Source: Hirsutella rhossiliensis (taxonomy: Eukaryota > Ascomycota > Sordariomycetes > Hypocreales > Ophiocordycipitaceae). Taken from it: DNA of 33,945 nucleotides. The position numbers were made by a program, and so were the translations under genes. Below, one piece after another: positions 8,395-19,339 of this stretch. The stretch covers positions 1-33,945 of the forward strand of contig NW_025408704.1 of assembly GCF_020360975.1 (NCBI RefSeq), written 5' to 3'. Position 1 is the stretch's first letter, and each line of letters opens with the position of its first letter. The notes beneath the pieces are model-generated. The model searched no databases, had not been told where the DNA came from, and saw only the letters and a list, made by a program, of their open reading frames with translations.

Positions 8395-8780
8395 TATATC
8401 CTGCCCCTTAGTTTATATATAAATAAGACTAGCGCTCTTACTTTAAAGCTACTTACTTAAATAAAACCCTTATTTAAGAGGTCCCTTAGCGTCTTCTTTA
8501 GTATTAGTAGCTCTATATATAATATACTATATAGCGGTCTAAATAGTATAGGTAGTTTTTACCTCTTCTTATTAATATAAAGTACGATCTTATAGTTTAC
8601 CCCTAGCTTATATAAGTTAAGCTTATCTACTTCCTAGGACTTAAATAGTAATAGGAGGTTATAAAAGCGCTTTAGTATCTACTACTATAGCTTAAAGGGC
8701 GACTTTAGCTTCTTTATTTAAAGGGCCTTATTAATATCTACTAGGCTAACTACGTAGACTATAGTATTAGCTGCCTAGCC
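8390..8780 (-). pseudogene. Old Ty3/Gypsy reverse transcriptase, N-terminal half (RIP-mutated)
   Basis: On the minus strand the frame gives an RT N-terminus: YNLLLLF near 8660, then EVDKLN, YKIVL (usual HxIxL), ILKKTLRDLLNKGFIQ (usual LxxxLxxLLxKGFIRPS) at about 8465-8510, and a final GRIQF stretch at 8395. Internal stops fall at positions where the family has Gln, so they come from CAA/CAG turned into TAA/TAG by RIP. The domain continues at 2446 once the young chromovirus is removed. It is the same element as the protease and Gag remnants at 8800-10050. Confidence 0.85.
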
Positions 8781-9079
8781 TTACCCCCGCTCTACCTATT
8801 ATATAGTTCCTATAAAGATAGAGGTAAGGACTTTTATATTAAGTATAAAGCTCGTACGCTTAGTCTTATACTTATAAAACTATCGTTATAGCGGATCTAC
8901 TATTATATGTGCCTAAACTATAGCTTCCTTTAGTATAGAACTAAGTATAACTTTATATATAATAACTAGGGTTTCCTAAGGATTAAGGGAAACTCTAGTT
9001 AGTAGATTATATAAGCTATAATAAGCTTATAGTAACCGTCGACCTTTATAGCTAGCTATATAATGCCCTTAATTACTAT

Positions 9080-9260
9080 ACCCTCTATTATACCTAAGGC
9101 GCCCTTTACTTACCTTAAAGCGATCTTTTTACTAGTACTTATATCTCTATATAAGCGCTTTATTAACTAGGGCGTAGTACTAGTAGCCTATATCTATAAG
9201 GGCAGTAATAAGTAAGGAGTTATTAATTATAACCTATATTAAAGTAGGCCTTTTTATATA
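9080..9260 (-). pseudogene. Old Ty3/Gypsy aspartic protease (RIP-mutated)
   Basis: The minus strand reads RPTLI, a short spacer, then TALIDIG (codons at about 9186-9206). This is the retropepsin active-site block xALxDTG with the Thr codon changed to Ile by a C-to-T transition. A strand-like segment follows, then a frame change or RIP damage. The position between the zinc knuckle (9440-9490) and the RT (8390-8780) is the normal Gag-Pol order. Confidence 0.65.
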
Positions 9261-9429
9261 AGGATAATTCTTTCTTTTCCTTTACTAGTATTAGTAATTA
9301 AGGCTCTAGAGCTTATCTTTACTCTAGAGCTACTTTTTTTCCTTTAAGCTTAGGGGGGTAAAGTCCTTCTTATTATCTAAGGTAAGGAGCGGTTCTATCT
9401 TTACTACTTAAACCGTTATAGGCCGCTTA

Positions 9430-10050
9430 GCTAAAAGGAAGGAGCATTTTAATATAAAGTATATAGACGCGCTATAATATAAGTAGCGGCCGTTAGCCTT
9501 CCTCTTCTTAATTTCCTCGCTTATTACTTACTTTGCTCGCTACTTTAAGTATAAGGTAGTATAAGGGGTAGTCGATAGCGTCTTCTTATTACGTTTAGCC
9601 TAGTCTATATAGGTAGCTAATATTAAGGTATCCTTATTTATATCGATAGCTAGTTATTTATCTTATAAAGGAGCGGTAATCCTATCGCTACTATATAGCG
9701 TGCGCTTATGAGCTTCTAGAAACGCAGCGTTTACTTATAGCCTTATACTACCTTTATTAACTAGCTTATATACTCGCTATAGTTAGTAGGTATAATTATA
9801 AGGATAAGTAGCTCTATAGGGCTAGCGTAATCGAATTTTATAGCTATATAAGCTTCGCGCTATCTCCTTATACTATAGTCCCCTACCTATAAGAGTATCT
9901 CTTTTGTAGGTACTATTTATAGGATAATATTAATAAGCTATATAGAGCTCTTTTATACGTAGCTAGCCTATATATATATATATAGGATCTAGCCCTTTAT
10001 ATATAACTATAAAGCTTAGGCTATAGCCTAAGCCTATAATCTATAATAGT
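9430..10050 (-). pseudogene. Old Ty3/Gypsy Gag with destroyed zinc knuckle (RIP-mutated)
   Basis: At about 9440-9490 the minus strand encodes a zinc-knuckle-like stretch following EEIKKRKANG. The CX2CX4HX4C pattern is still traceable, but the first two Cys and the His now read Tyr, changes that C-to-T/G-to-A transitions explain. Upstream to about 10050 the frame carries a Gag-like segment (including a TYIDxAKRN stretch) with several TAA/TAG codons in place of Gln/Trp. The start codon cannot be fixed. Confidence 0.6.
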
Positions 10051-11050
10051 TAAAGACTCTTATAAAAACGCTAAAATAAGTCCTTAATAAGGTATCTTAT
10101 AGCTAAATAAAACGAGTATATAGCTATTATTAAATAAGATAATACTAAAATAAATTTATAGCGTGTTTTTTATTACTCTTATACTCCTATTACTATTATA
10201 TTAAAGTTTCTAGCTAGATTTACTAGAAAGTATAATAGAATTTCTCTAAGTACTAATCGTAACGCAAAGCTATATTATAAATCTAAACCTAAAGCTACTC
10301 TTTTTATATACTATAGCCCTTTACTAAATTAAACGAGCCGCTTATAAGTAAAGTAGTTATAGATATTATAAGGAAGAAAAGGAATAATAAGAGGGCTTAT
10401 ACTAGCTACTTATCGTAATTATCTACGTAAGATAGTATCGCTAGCTATCCTATTACCTAGAATATATTAAGAAATCGCTAATTATACTAAAAGGTATAAT
10501 ATAAGCGGTATTAAAAAGAAGGTAAAGATATTCTAGGATCTTTAAGCTATTTAACGTTATACTTAATCTTAAACTCTAGAAATACTTTTCCTTTTACTAT
10601 TTAATCTTAAATTAAACTATATAGATAGTTTACTAAGTCTAGAGAAACTTAATATAGTAGGGAACTTAGGCCGCGGTTAATATAGTATACTATCTTACTT
10701 ACGCGGCGTACTTAGGTTAGTTATCTTATATAGTTTCTTAATATATAGAACTTATTATACCTATTAGTAAAGTATTTAGCCGAAACTAGATATATATTAG
10801 CTAGCCCTTTATATAATTTCTTACTTAATAAGGTATATTTTAGCGTATTATAGTTAGATAGGTATAAGAATATACCCTTATATTCCTATTTTACTATTAT
10901 AAAGAAATAATAGGCATAGAGAGGCTTTATAGAATAAGCTAGTAAAAGAGGCTCTATAATATAGTCTAAGGAATAACCCTTAAAAGACAAAGACCTCTAC
11001 TAGATATCTATACCTTCCTCTAGGAAAGGGTTAGGATAAGCCTATCCTCA
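10051..11050. other. RIP-mutated 5' region of the old Gypsy element, no gene supported
   Basis: This stretch lies upstream of Gag on the minus strand and should hold leader and LTR sequence. I could not define an LTR, because the partner LTR is not in the window. A possible element end is at 11050, where the plus strand reads ...CCTATCCTCA, but this is weak. Confidence 0.35.
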
Positions 11051-11439
11051 TGAACAAAAATATGCATAAAATGCATAAGCTAATTACGAGCAGAACGGAT
11101 ACCCTATTGCCTATTTTAGCCTAGCGGTTCCGAAGATATCCGCGATACGAGAATAGGTAGGGCATAGAATATTCTAGTTAAATCCACTACTTATACTAGA
11201 ACCCATAGTCTTACGTCAACCATCACGCTATAATTAGACTACCTACTAAGTTAGGAAGATATACTATAGATAGAGCTTTAATCACTATAGAATATGCTAG
11301 AAAGCTAACTAATTAGTCTACTAGTTAACGAGTAATAGTCTATAAAAGACAAAGGATTTCCTTAAGAGTAGTAGATAGAATAAGTAAGTTTGCAAGCATC
11401 TTTTACAACGCTATTCTTTTAATATATTATTCAGCCCCT
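11051..11439. other. Unassigned sequence at the old Gypsy / DUF6606 junction
   Basis: No reading frame is convincing. The stretch is less RIP-like than its neighbours in places and contains the palindromic ATGCATAAAATGCAT at about 11063-11077. It may be an LTR of the old Gypsy (a candidate minus-strand LTR running from about 11224 to 11051, with TG/CA-like ends), but without a second copy this cannot be settled. Confidence 0.3.
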
Positions 11440-13222
11440 TATATGCTCGTTATAAATTCCGGACGAAATCCTACCCTATACTCCTTCGACCGATCCTTCC
11501 GCTTACGTTATCGATTACCCGATTCTACGCTTATTGCTTATACCTTCTTATAATAGGCTCGATTGCCTTTATAGGATAGAAAGTTAATCGTAGAAGCGTT
11601 ATTAAGGATACCCTAGGTAGCTTTATAGAAACGAGAGTCCTATACTAGGAAGCTTAGATACCGCGACTACTTAACTACCTATATCTCTTATAAGGTAGAT
11701 AGAAGGAGCGGGGGAAGAGTAGTAATAGATACTAATATATCTATAGTAACTTAACTTAAGTAGCTAATAGAGCGAACTATAGCTAACCTAAAGATCTTTA
11801 GAGCCTACTCCGTTCCTATTTAGTAAGTAAATAGGTTAGATAGGAATAGGTCAAGCGTATAAAGGTGTTTGGTAAAGCTTACTTTTACTTTACTATTATC
11901 CTTTATTAATAGAGTAGATTATTAATAAAATAGGCCTATACTTAATAAGCGGTACTATATATTTCTAAAGTATCTATATATACGCTAAAAGTCTTATACT
12001 ATTTTATCTAATATTAGATATTAGCTTATAGTATAATAACCCTTCTATACTATATATTATTAACGTCTTATAAGATAAGCTTACTTTTAAAACCTATAAG
12101 TATCTTAAAAGACTAGTTATTATCGACCTATATCCCTAGGAATTCCCTTAATCGAATTACTAATTCCCTTAGCTTAAGCTAAAAGCTAAGTTATAGTTAT
12201 AGGAGCTCTATAAAAAGAAGGTAAGTATCCCTATTAAGCACTATATAAAGATCTAGGCGAGCCTTAAGTAGGGATAGAATTCCTATAATTTACTCTACTA
12301 AGCTACTCCTAAGGTATAGTAAGTATAGGTACTTACTCTAAGTAAGCTTTTAATTTAAGCTATGCTAGCTAAGAGACTAGTTATCCTCGTAGAAACTCTA
12401 AGGATCCTTAATAAGGCGAAACTTAATAGTTTTAGTATCGTAATCGTACTAGTAAACGTAGTCCTTAATAAAGTAGTTTAGTAGTACGCTAGGAAAGGTA
12501 TATAGCGGAATAAGCTTAAGGTTTAACCCGTTCTTCTCTAAGCGTACTAGTAGATCCTAATTATAACTTAACTAGCTACTAAAGGTACTCTATATTCTAA
12601 AGTAGACGATATAACCCTTAAAATTATTAGTACTATAAAATTATATACTTATTAAAGGACTAAGTATAATATCGATAGAGTATCTAAATAATCTCTAGTA
12701 ACTAGTATACGCTTTATACTTATAGGTAAGCGAGATAAAGGCCGTCGTTAACTAGAAGCTATCTTATTAGAATATTAAGATAGACTTTAGATTAAGAGTA
12801 CGTCGTCGTAAGCTAATAATAAGTTAAAGGGGTAACGCACTAAGTAGTTTCTAGAGTAAAGGCCGGCTAGTAGCGCTTAGTAACTAGGTTAAGGAAAGTA
12901 TCCCCCTATCTTAAACTAAGCTCCTATATAAATATAGGGCGCGCTTAATATAAAGTATATTACTATCTATTATATATAGCTTACTAGAGAGGTTACGCTG
13001 TTTTATTAAGTAAGTTAGCGTTATTATAGATATAAATAGAAGCTTTAATTAAGAATAATAACTACTCTAGCTTTAAAAGAATTTAATAAAGAAACTTAGT
13101 ATCGACGTTAAATAAATCTATATAAATAAGAAAATTTTTAAGTAAGATATATTAAAACTCCTTCTATAGCTTATTATCGGTCTCCTAATAAGCTCTACGT
13201 CGTAACTTAGCTAGCTACTAGT
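11440..13222 (-). pseudogene. DUF6606-type giant protein gene, downstream segment (RIP-mutated)
   Basis: This is the continuation of the gene that starts at 22224, split by the Copia element. From 13222 the minus strand reads on in the same frame as the segment ending at 19335. It passes LFNVDTKFLY, then SIYIYNNANLLNKTA, a QARPIFIQEP-like stretch and a LLVND segment (13150-12650). It then follows YDYDTKTIKFRLIKDP (about 12400-12470), YLLFIELLQLQLSF (about 12190-12230) and VSYLSQ/RYLSFLVQDSRFYKAT (about 11600-11800). Stops replace Gln or Trp codons. These are conserved blocks of the large fungal proteins that carry DUF6606 and DUF3638. Function is not established; database entries often name them ubiquitinyl hydrolase. 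The DUF3638 P-loop-like region is not reached here. Confidence 0.75.
13218..13222. repeat. Target site duplication CTAGT, left copy
   Basis: CTAGT precedes the left LTR of the RIP-mutated Copia element and recurs right after the right LTR at 19335-19339. Counting it once restores the DUF6606 minus-strand frame (SY, two RIP-type stops, LAKLRRRAY). Confidence 0.9.
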
Positions 13223-13596
13223 TCTCATGAGAGATACGAGAAGTATATCTAATAAAGGTAGGGGAGTGATTGTTATATTGCCTTAATTATCCTTCTTTCC
13301 TTTATCTAACGCCCCTATTTATACCCGTCTAGCATCTTAATTAACAAAGAAGATCCTGCTTAAAGAAGCTACTAATGTCCTTTTAACTACCGAGCTTTTT
13401 GCCGGTTTTTTCCTTCCTTTGCAGCCGTTTCCGGCACATCCGTCTTATCTCTCGCTACTTATGCTTCCCCTTATGCCCCTACTCTTCTTTCTGCACCTTC
13501 TTTTTAGCTCCTTCTTCTATACCGGGTGTTTTTAGCTTCCTTGGTCCTCTTACTAAGGGATATCTTCGAGAACTGCGAATTAGCCACTTCATGACA
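13223..13596 (-). repeat. 3' LTR of the RIP-mutated Copia element
   Basis: Read on the minus strand it starts TGTCATGAAG and ends ATGAGA. It matches 18877-19334 over its whole length except for a missing block of about 82 bp after position 13249, so it is 374 bp against 458 bp. Other differences are mostly transitions. The forward open frame at 13399-13626 lies in this LTR and is not a gene. Confidence 0.9.
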
Positions 13597-13608
13597 CACC
13601 CCCTTAGC
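13597..13608 (-). other. Polypurine tract of the RIP-mutated Copia element
   Basis: On the minus strand the sequence CTAAGGGGGTG lies directly before the LTR start TGTCATG. This is the expected place for plus-strand priming and fixes the element's orientation. Confidence 0.7.
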
Positions 13609-14029
13609 TATAGCCTGCCCTTATAGTAAGGGCATAGCTAATATGCTTCGGCTAGTGAGCGTATAGAGGAGGTTCTTAGCTCTGCACTTCTCCCTTTACT
13701 CGAGGAGCAGGGCCCTTTCGGGTCCCTAGGCTCTTTGACCTACTTAAGGAAAAGGGCCTAAAGAGGAAAGTCCTATAAGAGGGGCCTTCTTAGAAGGAAA
13801 AGCCTAATTAAAATAGGGGCCCTCTAAAGGGAAAACCTCTTCCTTTCTTCGGCTATAGACGTTACCTTCTCGTACGGGCTATTAGCTCCTCTCGTAGACT
13901 CTTAAGGCGGGCCTCTAAGGACAGCTTCTCTCGAACGTCTTCTAGCCTAATTTACTATAAGAAGACAGCTAGCTTCTGCTTCGGCAGGGGCTTTATAAGA
14001 CCGTCGGCTTTTATTAATGCCGTTAGAAC

Positions 14030-14330
14030 CTAACGGACGGAAATAAGTCCCCTTTAGACCTCTTAGCGTAACCAATGCTAGTAGATATCGATATGCCGTA
14101 GCCGGGTCGACAGCTTACTGTTTTCCTCCGTAAGAATCCGTATAGTCTACGTATTATCGTATTCTATAGCTAACGGGGACGGAATTTATAGTCGTAACGA
14201 TATTATTAGCCGGCTAAGGAAAATCGCTTCTTTTAACGCTTCTAAAAGAGCTAGTAGCTCTGCCTCTATACTTAAAGTTATAATAGTAGCTTATTTCGAA
14301 GCTCTAAGCAATAGTTCCTCTAAAAGGGAT
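14030..14330 (-). pseudogene. Copia RNase H (RIP-mutated)
   Basis: The minus strand gives the typical Copia RNase H block: SIEAELLALLEALKEAIFL at about 14205-14260 (usual STEAEYxALxEAxKEAxWL). Then comes YDNT (usual CDNQSA, about 14130-14160) and LRHIDI near 14090 (usual TKHIDIRYH). Stops fall at Gln/Trp positions. It closes the pol gene, followed by the short 3' untranslated region and LTR. Confidence 0.85.
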
Positions 14331-14859
14331 ATAATATACCCTATAAGCTCTTTCTATCTAAGGAATTATCTATAAAGGACGAATCGCTTAAATAGAGGAA
14401 AATTTCTATAGCTTATTTCTTCCTTTCTAGCCCTCCTAGGCGTAGACTATATAATCTCGTTAAATAGAGATAAAGGATAGCTCTATCTACTACTTCTTAA
14501 TGCCTAGGGCTAGGATTCTAGTTATGCCTAGCTAGCCGGGAGACCGTAAAAGAGATATCCGGTCTAGTAGAAATAGCTAAAAAAAGCAGGGAGCCTACCT
14601 TTTATTAATATTAGTATTTCTCTTGCTCCCTAGCTTAAAAGGACGGATTAGGTAAAAGCTCTTCGTCTAATATAGGCGTAGAGGGAAGCTTCTTATCGAG
14701 GGAATTAAGAAGGAATTTATAAGCGACCTTATCGATATAGGCGTCTTAGGTAAGCTAGATTATCCGTTAGGACCTATTCGAAGGATTCGTATCCCTAGGA
14801 ACTACTTTAGCTCCCTAGCCTAGTTATCTTATACCTTTATTATAGGCCTCGTATAGCCT

Positions 14860-15420
14860 CCTAGTAGCAGCCTCTTCCTCTTTAGGTAGGCCTAGATAAT
14901 ATCGTCGACGTAGAAGAAGACCGTAATTTACCCTTTTATATTATATACGGTTCCTAAGGGACTTTCGTAAAGCCTAGGGCTTCGAGGAACCTATTAAATG
15001 CTATTGCTAAAGAAGGGGTGATCTTCGTAATCCGTATAGAGCTTTCCTAAGCCATAGAACCTTTCCTAGCTATTAGAAGCCTAGTAGAAGGCGTATATAG
15101 ATAACTTCTTCTTCCTTAAGTAGGCAGTTAATAAAGGCGTTAACTATATCTATTTAATCGAGCTCGAGGTCGAATTCTACTGCTATAGCTATAAGGGTCC
15201 GAAAAGACATCCCTACTAAGGTAGTTGCCCTAGTAGGTAAACCCCTTTTCCTACTAGTTCCGTAGATAACTAGCCGGGCCTTGCACTTTTAAAGGAAGCC
15301 GTGTTTATTAGTCTTATAGATAAAGACCTACTTATAGCTAAGGACCTATTTTCCTCTTGCTTTTTCCTTAAGGACCTCTTCGAAAGACCCTATCTCTTCG
15401 TGTAAGGCTAGGTGGTCTTT
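14860..15420 (-). pseudogene. Copia reverse transcriptase (RIP-mutated)
   Basis: On the minus strand VNAFINCLLKEEEVIYI (about 15098-15150) corresponds to the VxTAFLNGxLxEEIYM block of Ty1/Copia RT. FYVDDI at 14900-14916 is the catalytic box, still intact. A TAA replaces Gln in the LDQID segment just before the first block, a typical RIP stop. The RT N-terminus extends toward 15500 but is less clear. The intact DD box contrasts with the NN box of the old Gypsy at 2131-2160. Confidence 0.88.
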
Positions 15421-16399
15421 CTAGGCCTAGAAAAACTAGTCTCTAAAGGGGTGTCTTTCTAGCTGCTTCTAGTTTGCTAGTAGGTCTAGGAGGTCTCTTT
15501 TATATACCTTCCTTACTAATAACTATAGCTTAAAGAGCCGGCCTACTATAAACGCTCTATAGGAACCGTCTTCTATTAGCGTTAGGTAGAAGTCGGAAAA
15601 ACGATCGAAATAGGGGAGAGGTTAATCTTCTTTAGTATCCGTATCGGGCCCTATACCTTCCTTTGCTTCTCGAAGCAGGGATAAAAAGGCAGCTAGGTAA
15701 TCCTTCGAGAGAGGTGCCTTTCCTACCCCCTTAGGGGTCGAGACGGGAAAACTAACTAAAAAAGCTGCTTCTAGATCTTCTTCTTACGTAGGAGGAGGCG
15801 TAGGTAGGTAGGCGTATTCTAGCTCTACCGCTTTCCTATAGTCTCCTTCTTCGTCTAGATTATCTAATCTAGTAGCTTCCTCTTCTTCGAAGTCGGCGTT
15901 ATCCTCGACTACTTTAACGTCGGTTTCTTCTTCCGTTTCCTTATCTAGGACCTCTTCTTAAGACTATTAGGAAGGGGGGATTTAGATCTTCTAAATTAGC
16001 TAACGTTATATAAGTAAGAGGGGCTTTTAATCCTTCTTTCCGTTAAAGAAGCTAGATTCGTCGAAAATTATATCCCTAGTCGAAATAACCTTCTATAGAA
16101 GAGGAATCTAGATCCGGAAGATATTCGTAGAATTATACCTAACGAGGTAACTAATAAAGGCTCTAGGATTAAGCTTTCTTTTCTTCTTCCTTTTTAGCTA
16201 TATATCGGTAGTTATTGCGTATGCCTTATAGCCGTAGGCACGAAGGTAGGCTAGCGAGGCCCTCTTCTTCGTAAAGAGCTCGAGGGGGGATTTCTAGTCT
16301 ATTCTTAGGTCTTAACAAGGGTCTCTAGGTCCCTATAGTCCCTTGGTCCCCTAGGTCCCTTAGGTCCGGTTCCGAAGGTAATAGGCGGTCTTAACGACT

Positions 16400-16950
16400 T
16401 CCCTTTAAAGGTCGTGTAGAAGCCTTATAGTAAGTCTTATCGTATAGGCCCTTTCTATTATAGCACCCCCTAATCTTTCTGCCCCTCCGTTCTAGGCCTA
16501 GGTATTCGGTGCTAACGGGAGGGGTAAAATGCCCCTTTTTTAAAGCTAATTTAAGATATCCTTCGTAAATAGCTCTCCGTTAGACTATATCTTCTTTACC
16601 TCGTAGCTAAAGTAGGATTTTATCTAGTTAACGAAGTCCTAGAGGGCAGACTAGTTATACTTACTTAGGTAGGTCCGTAAGAAATAGGGGAAAACTATCC
16701 CTAAAAAAGCGTCTATAAAAAACATTATCCTAACGAAGCTTTCCTAATCCCTAGAGACGTCGGTCTAGTCGACCTAAATTTTTATACGGCTAGTCCGGCC
16801 GTAAAGGCGTTCGTCTAGAAATTCGTCTCCTAGTCTTTCCTTAGCCGTAGTGTTTACATTCGACGGTCTTTAGGCCCCTTATTCGTACGCCCTGTTATTA
16901 GCCTAGCTTATATAAAGCTAGGGGGCCCGGGTAACTAAGTCGTGCGTGCT
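16400..16950 (-). pseudogene. Copia integrase core (RIP-mutated)
   Basis: The minus strand reads SNGELFTK near 16560-16585, which is the second catalytic Asp segment (usual SDNGxEF) with Asp changed to Asn. NGGAERLGG at about 16463-16491 is the QNGxAERxxR-type catalytic Glu segment. An APNT stretch sits between them, as in the family. The first catalytic Asp should lie near 16750-16800, but I could not place it confidently. Confidence 0.75.
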
Positions 16951-17849
16951 AAAGAATGCCGTCTCCTTAGGCTGCCGGAAGAGGGTCCTTTAAACCTACC
17001 CTCCTTTAAGTAGGGAAAGCTAACTTCTCGAGAGATTCCTTCCTAAGGATAGGTCGGAATTCGAGAATAAATTAACCGAATTTCTCCTCGATAAGCCTAA
17101 TAGTCTAATTCTTCTAGACTAGCCTTATAGGCTTAGACGTCGTATCCTAGAAGATTCCTTCCTCTGAAGAAGGGAAGGAAATTAGGCTCGTTAAAAATCG
17201 AGGGTAAAAGCTACCCTTTTCGTCGAAGAATTCGTATAGACCTATTAGGTAATTTCATCGTAAAATTCACCCTTCCGTATCCTCTATCTATACGGTTAAT
17301 TCCCGGCAATAAGGTATTCCTCCGTGCCTTCTTAAAGGACCGGAATCAAGAGTATATTATAAATATCGAGGAAGCACTAGAGTTAAGGATAGCTGATTTT
17401 CGTAGGGGATAGTCGGAGGGCTCTAACGGTTGGTCTTGGCCTTGTTAATCCGTAGGGAAGACGAAGGCCGGATTTACTATACCAACGATTTTTCCTCGAA
17501 TTTACGGTAGCGGCGTTAGTTGCTATTTCTTAGTAACCTAAATCTCGTCTATCTTCTTCTATAACGAGGGGTCCTCCTTAAGAGACTGTTATACTGTTTC
17601 TCGTAGCCTCTTTAAAGGGTTAATTCTTTAGGTCGGTTTTTCTCGAAGACCTACTAGCAGTCTTCTAGCCGATAGGGCTTTTTATATGCTTAGTAGGTAG
17701 GTCGATTCCTTCTCGTTCGTTTCTTCGAGGAATCTCGTCCCGGTCCGGAAGGTCTACTTAAAAACCCCTTTTTACCCCTTATTGCTGATTTTAACGAAGA
17801 GGTTCGATTTCGACTAGTTCCTGATTTTTCGACTAACGGACTGAAAGGT

Positions 17850-18740
17850 CTATTAGGGGACTAGTCGGGCCGGTCTAACTAACGGACCGGACCCGGAGCA
17901 AAGGCGGAGCCGGGGCCGACTAGGCAGCCGTTAAAGACTAGGTTAAGGCTCGAGGAGGAGGAGCCGAAGGAGCAACAGCCGTAACAGCAGCAGCGGGGCC
18001 GCAGCATAGCTGCAGCAGCTGCAGGTCGAGCTGTCTAGGTCGAGTGCTAGCCACGAAGGAATAAGACTGCTTATTATTACACTCTAGCAGCTTCTTCGTC
18101 TAGTTCCTAGCTAGCTTCGAAAGATAGTCGAGTAACCGTTACTAATAGGCTTTATTAGCAGAGATATATCCCGTAGCTACTAGCCGGAAAGAGCTTCTAT
18201 AAGGAAGTATTAGTTAGCTTCTCGAGGATTTCTTCTTACTTAGCTAGCTACGAAGAAGCTAGTAGGTTCCTAGTAAAAAGGCTCCTAGGTAGGCCGTATA
18301 GGTCTTCTTAATACGGTTAGTTATATAACCTCTCGAGGGAGCTATTAAGGTCTCGAGCTTTAAAAGCCACTGCCTAAGAGTCTCTTCCTCTCGAAGAGAG
18401 ATTAGCTTTACGGCACTAACGGATTCCGTTATCGCCGTGCAGCAGTTAGCAGCTTCGTCTTATAAAGGTATTCACGGTGACTCGTAGTTACCTAAGGCAG
18501 CAGAAAAAGCTCTATTATGCAGAGGTTAGCTCGGAGAAGAGGGTAGCTCCTCATAAAGTCCGTTGCCCTAAGACGAAGAGGGGGCTCGAGAGGGTCCTAC
18601 TTATTAGAGAAGACTAAATTATAGATAGTTCTGTCTATACGAGCCCGTAGCTCCTTTACCTACTTATCCTAATCTTAGGGCTCTATAAGAATCGTCCTAC
18701 GGACCGTAGGGGCGGCAGAGTCGTTTTTCGATATTATTGC
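17850..18740 (-). pseudogene. Copia Gag region (RIP-mutated)
   Basis: Upstream of integrase on the minus strand, the stretch from about 18730 down encodes a hydrophilic, Gag-like sequence. It includes a basic/acidic segment (DKQVKELRARID if a stop is read as Gln) near 18620-18660 and an Ala/Pro/Ser/Glu-rich low-complexity tract near 17930-18030. No zinc knuckle could be identified. Assignment rests mainly on position between the 5' LTR and the integrase. Confidence 0.5.
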
Positions 18741-18876
18741 GGGGAAGGGTAGAAAAGTCGGTTAAAAATCGGCTTTTCTAGTAAGAGGGGTAAAAGGAAG
18801 CTACGAGGGATATAAGAAAGGTGCCTTTTATAGCAGCCGGAAGGTATAGGAATTCTATTCCTCCCGGGCTTATAAC

Positions 18877-19334
18877 TCTCGCGAAGAGAGATACGAGAAG
18901 TATATATAAAATATACGAAGGTGAAATTAGAAGTAAGGGGTCGGATAGGCAGGGCAGAGAGATTTGATTCTTACGGGGGCAGTAATAAAGGTAGGGGAGT
19001 GATTGTTATATTGCCTTAATTGTCCTTCTTTCCTTTATCTAACGCCCCTATTTATACCCGTCTAGCATCTTAATTAATAAAGAAGATCCTGCTTAAAGAA
19101 GCTACTAATATCCTTTTAACTACCGAGCTTTTTACCGGTTTTTTCCTTCCTTTGCAGCCGTTTCCGGTATATCCGTCTTATCTCTCGCTACTTATACTTC
19201 CCCTTATGCCCCTACTCTCCTTTCTATACCTTCTTTTTAGCTCCTTCTTCTATACCGGGTGTTTTTAGCTTCCTTGGTCCCTCTTACTAAGGGATATCTT
19301 CGAGAACTACGAAATCAAGCTACGCTTCGCGACA
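18877..19334 (-). repeat. 5' LTR of the RIP-mutated Copia element
   Basis: This 458-bp LTR begins TGTCGCGAAG on the minus strand and ends with CTTCGCGAGA. The ends form a short inverted repeat with one mismatch. It includes an approximately 82-bp block (about 18905-18987) absent from the other LTR. The adjoining internal sequence on the minus strand (TTATAAGCCCGGGAG) is where a primer-binding site should be. RIP has probably altered it, and I cannot name the tRNA. Confidence 0.9.
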
Positions 19335-19339
19335 CTAGT
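19335..19339. repeat. Target site duplication CTAGT, right copy
   Basis: This is identical to 13218-13222 and directly follows the Copia 5' LTR (minus orientation). Survival of both copies despite RIP confirms the element boundaries. Confidence 0.9.

Larger units (their letters stand above)
13223..19334 (-). mobile_element. RIP-mutated Ty1/Copia retrotransposon, full length
   Basis: The element is 6,112 bp with direct repeats at 13223-13596 and 18877-19334, flanked by CTAGT. The minus orientation is shown by a purine tract next to the left LTR and by domain order: gag near 17900-18730, integrase near 16400-16900, RT near 14880-15400, RNase H near 14030-14330. All domains carry RIP-type stops. 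It is less AT-rich than the old Gypsy, so it was mutated less. It sits inside the DUF6606-type gene. Confidence 0.9.

Noticed and set aside
13399..13626. Forward open frame of 75 residues in otherwise stop-rich DNA
   Set aside because: It lies in the 3' LTR of the RIP-mutated Copia element, the same sequence in the other LTR has stops, and the product has no domain.
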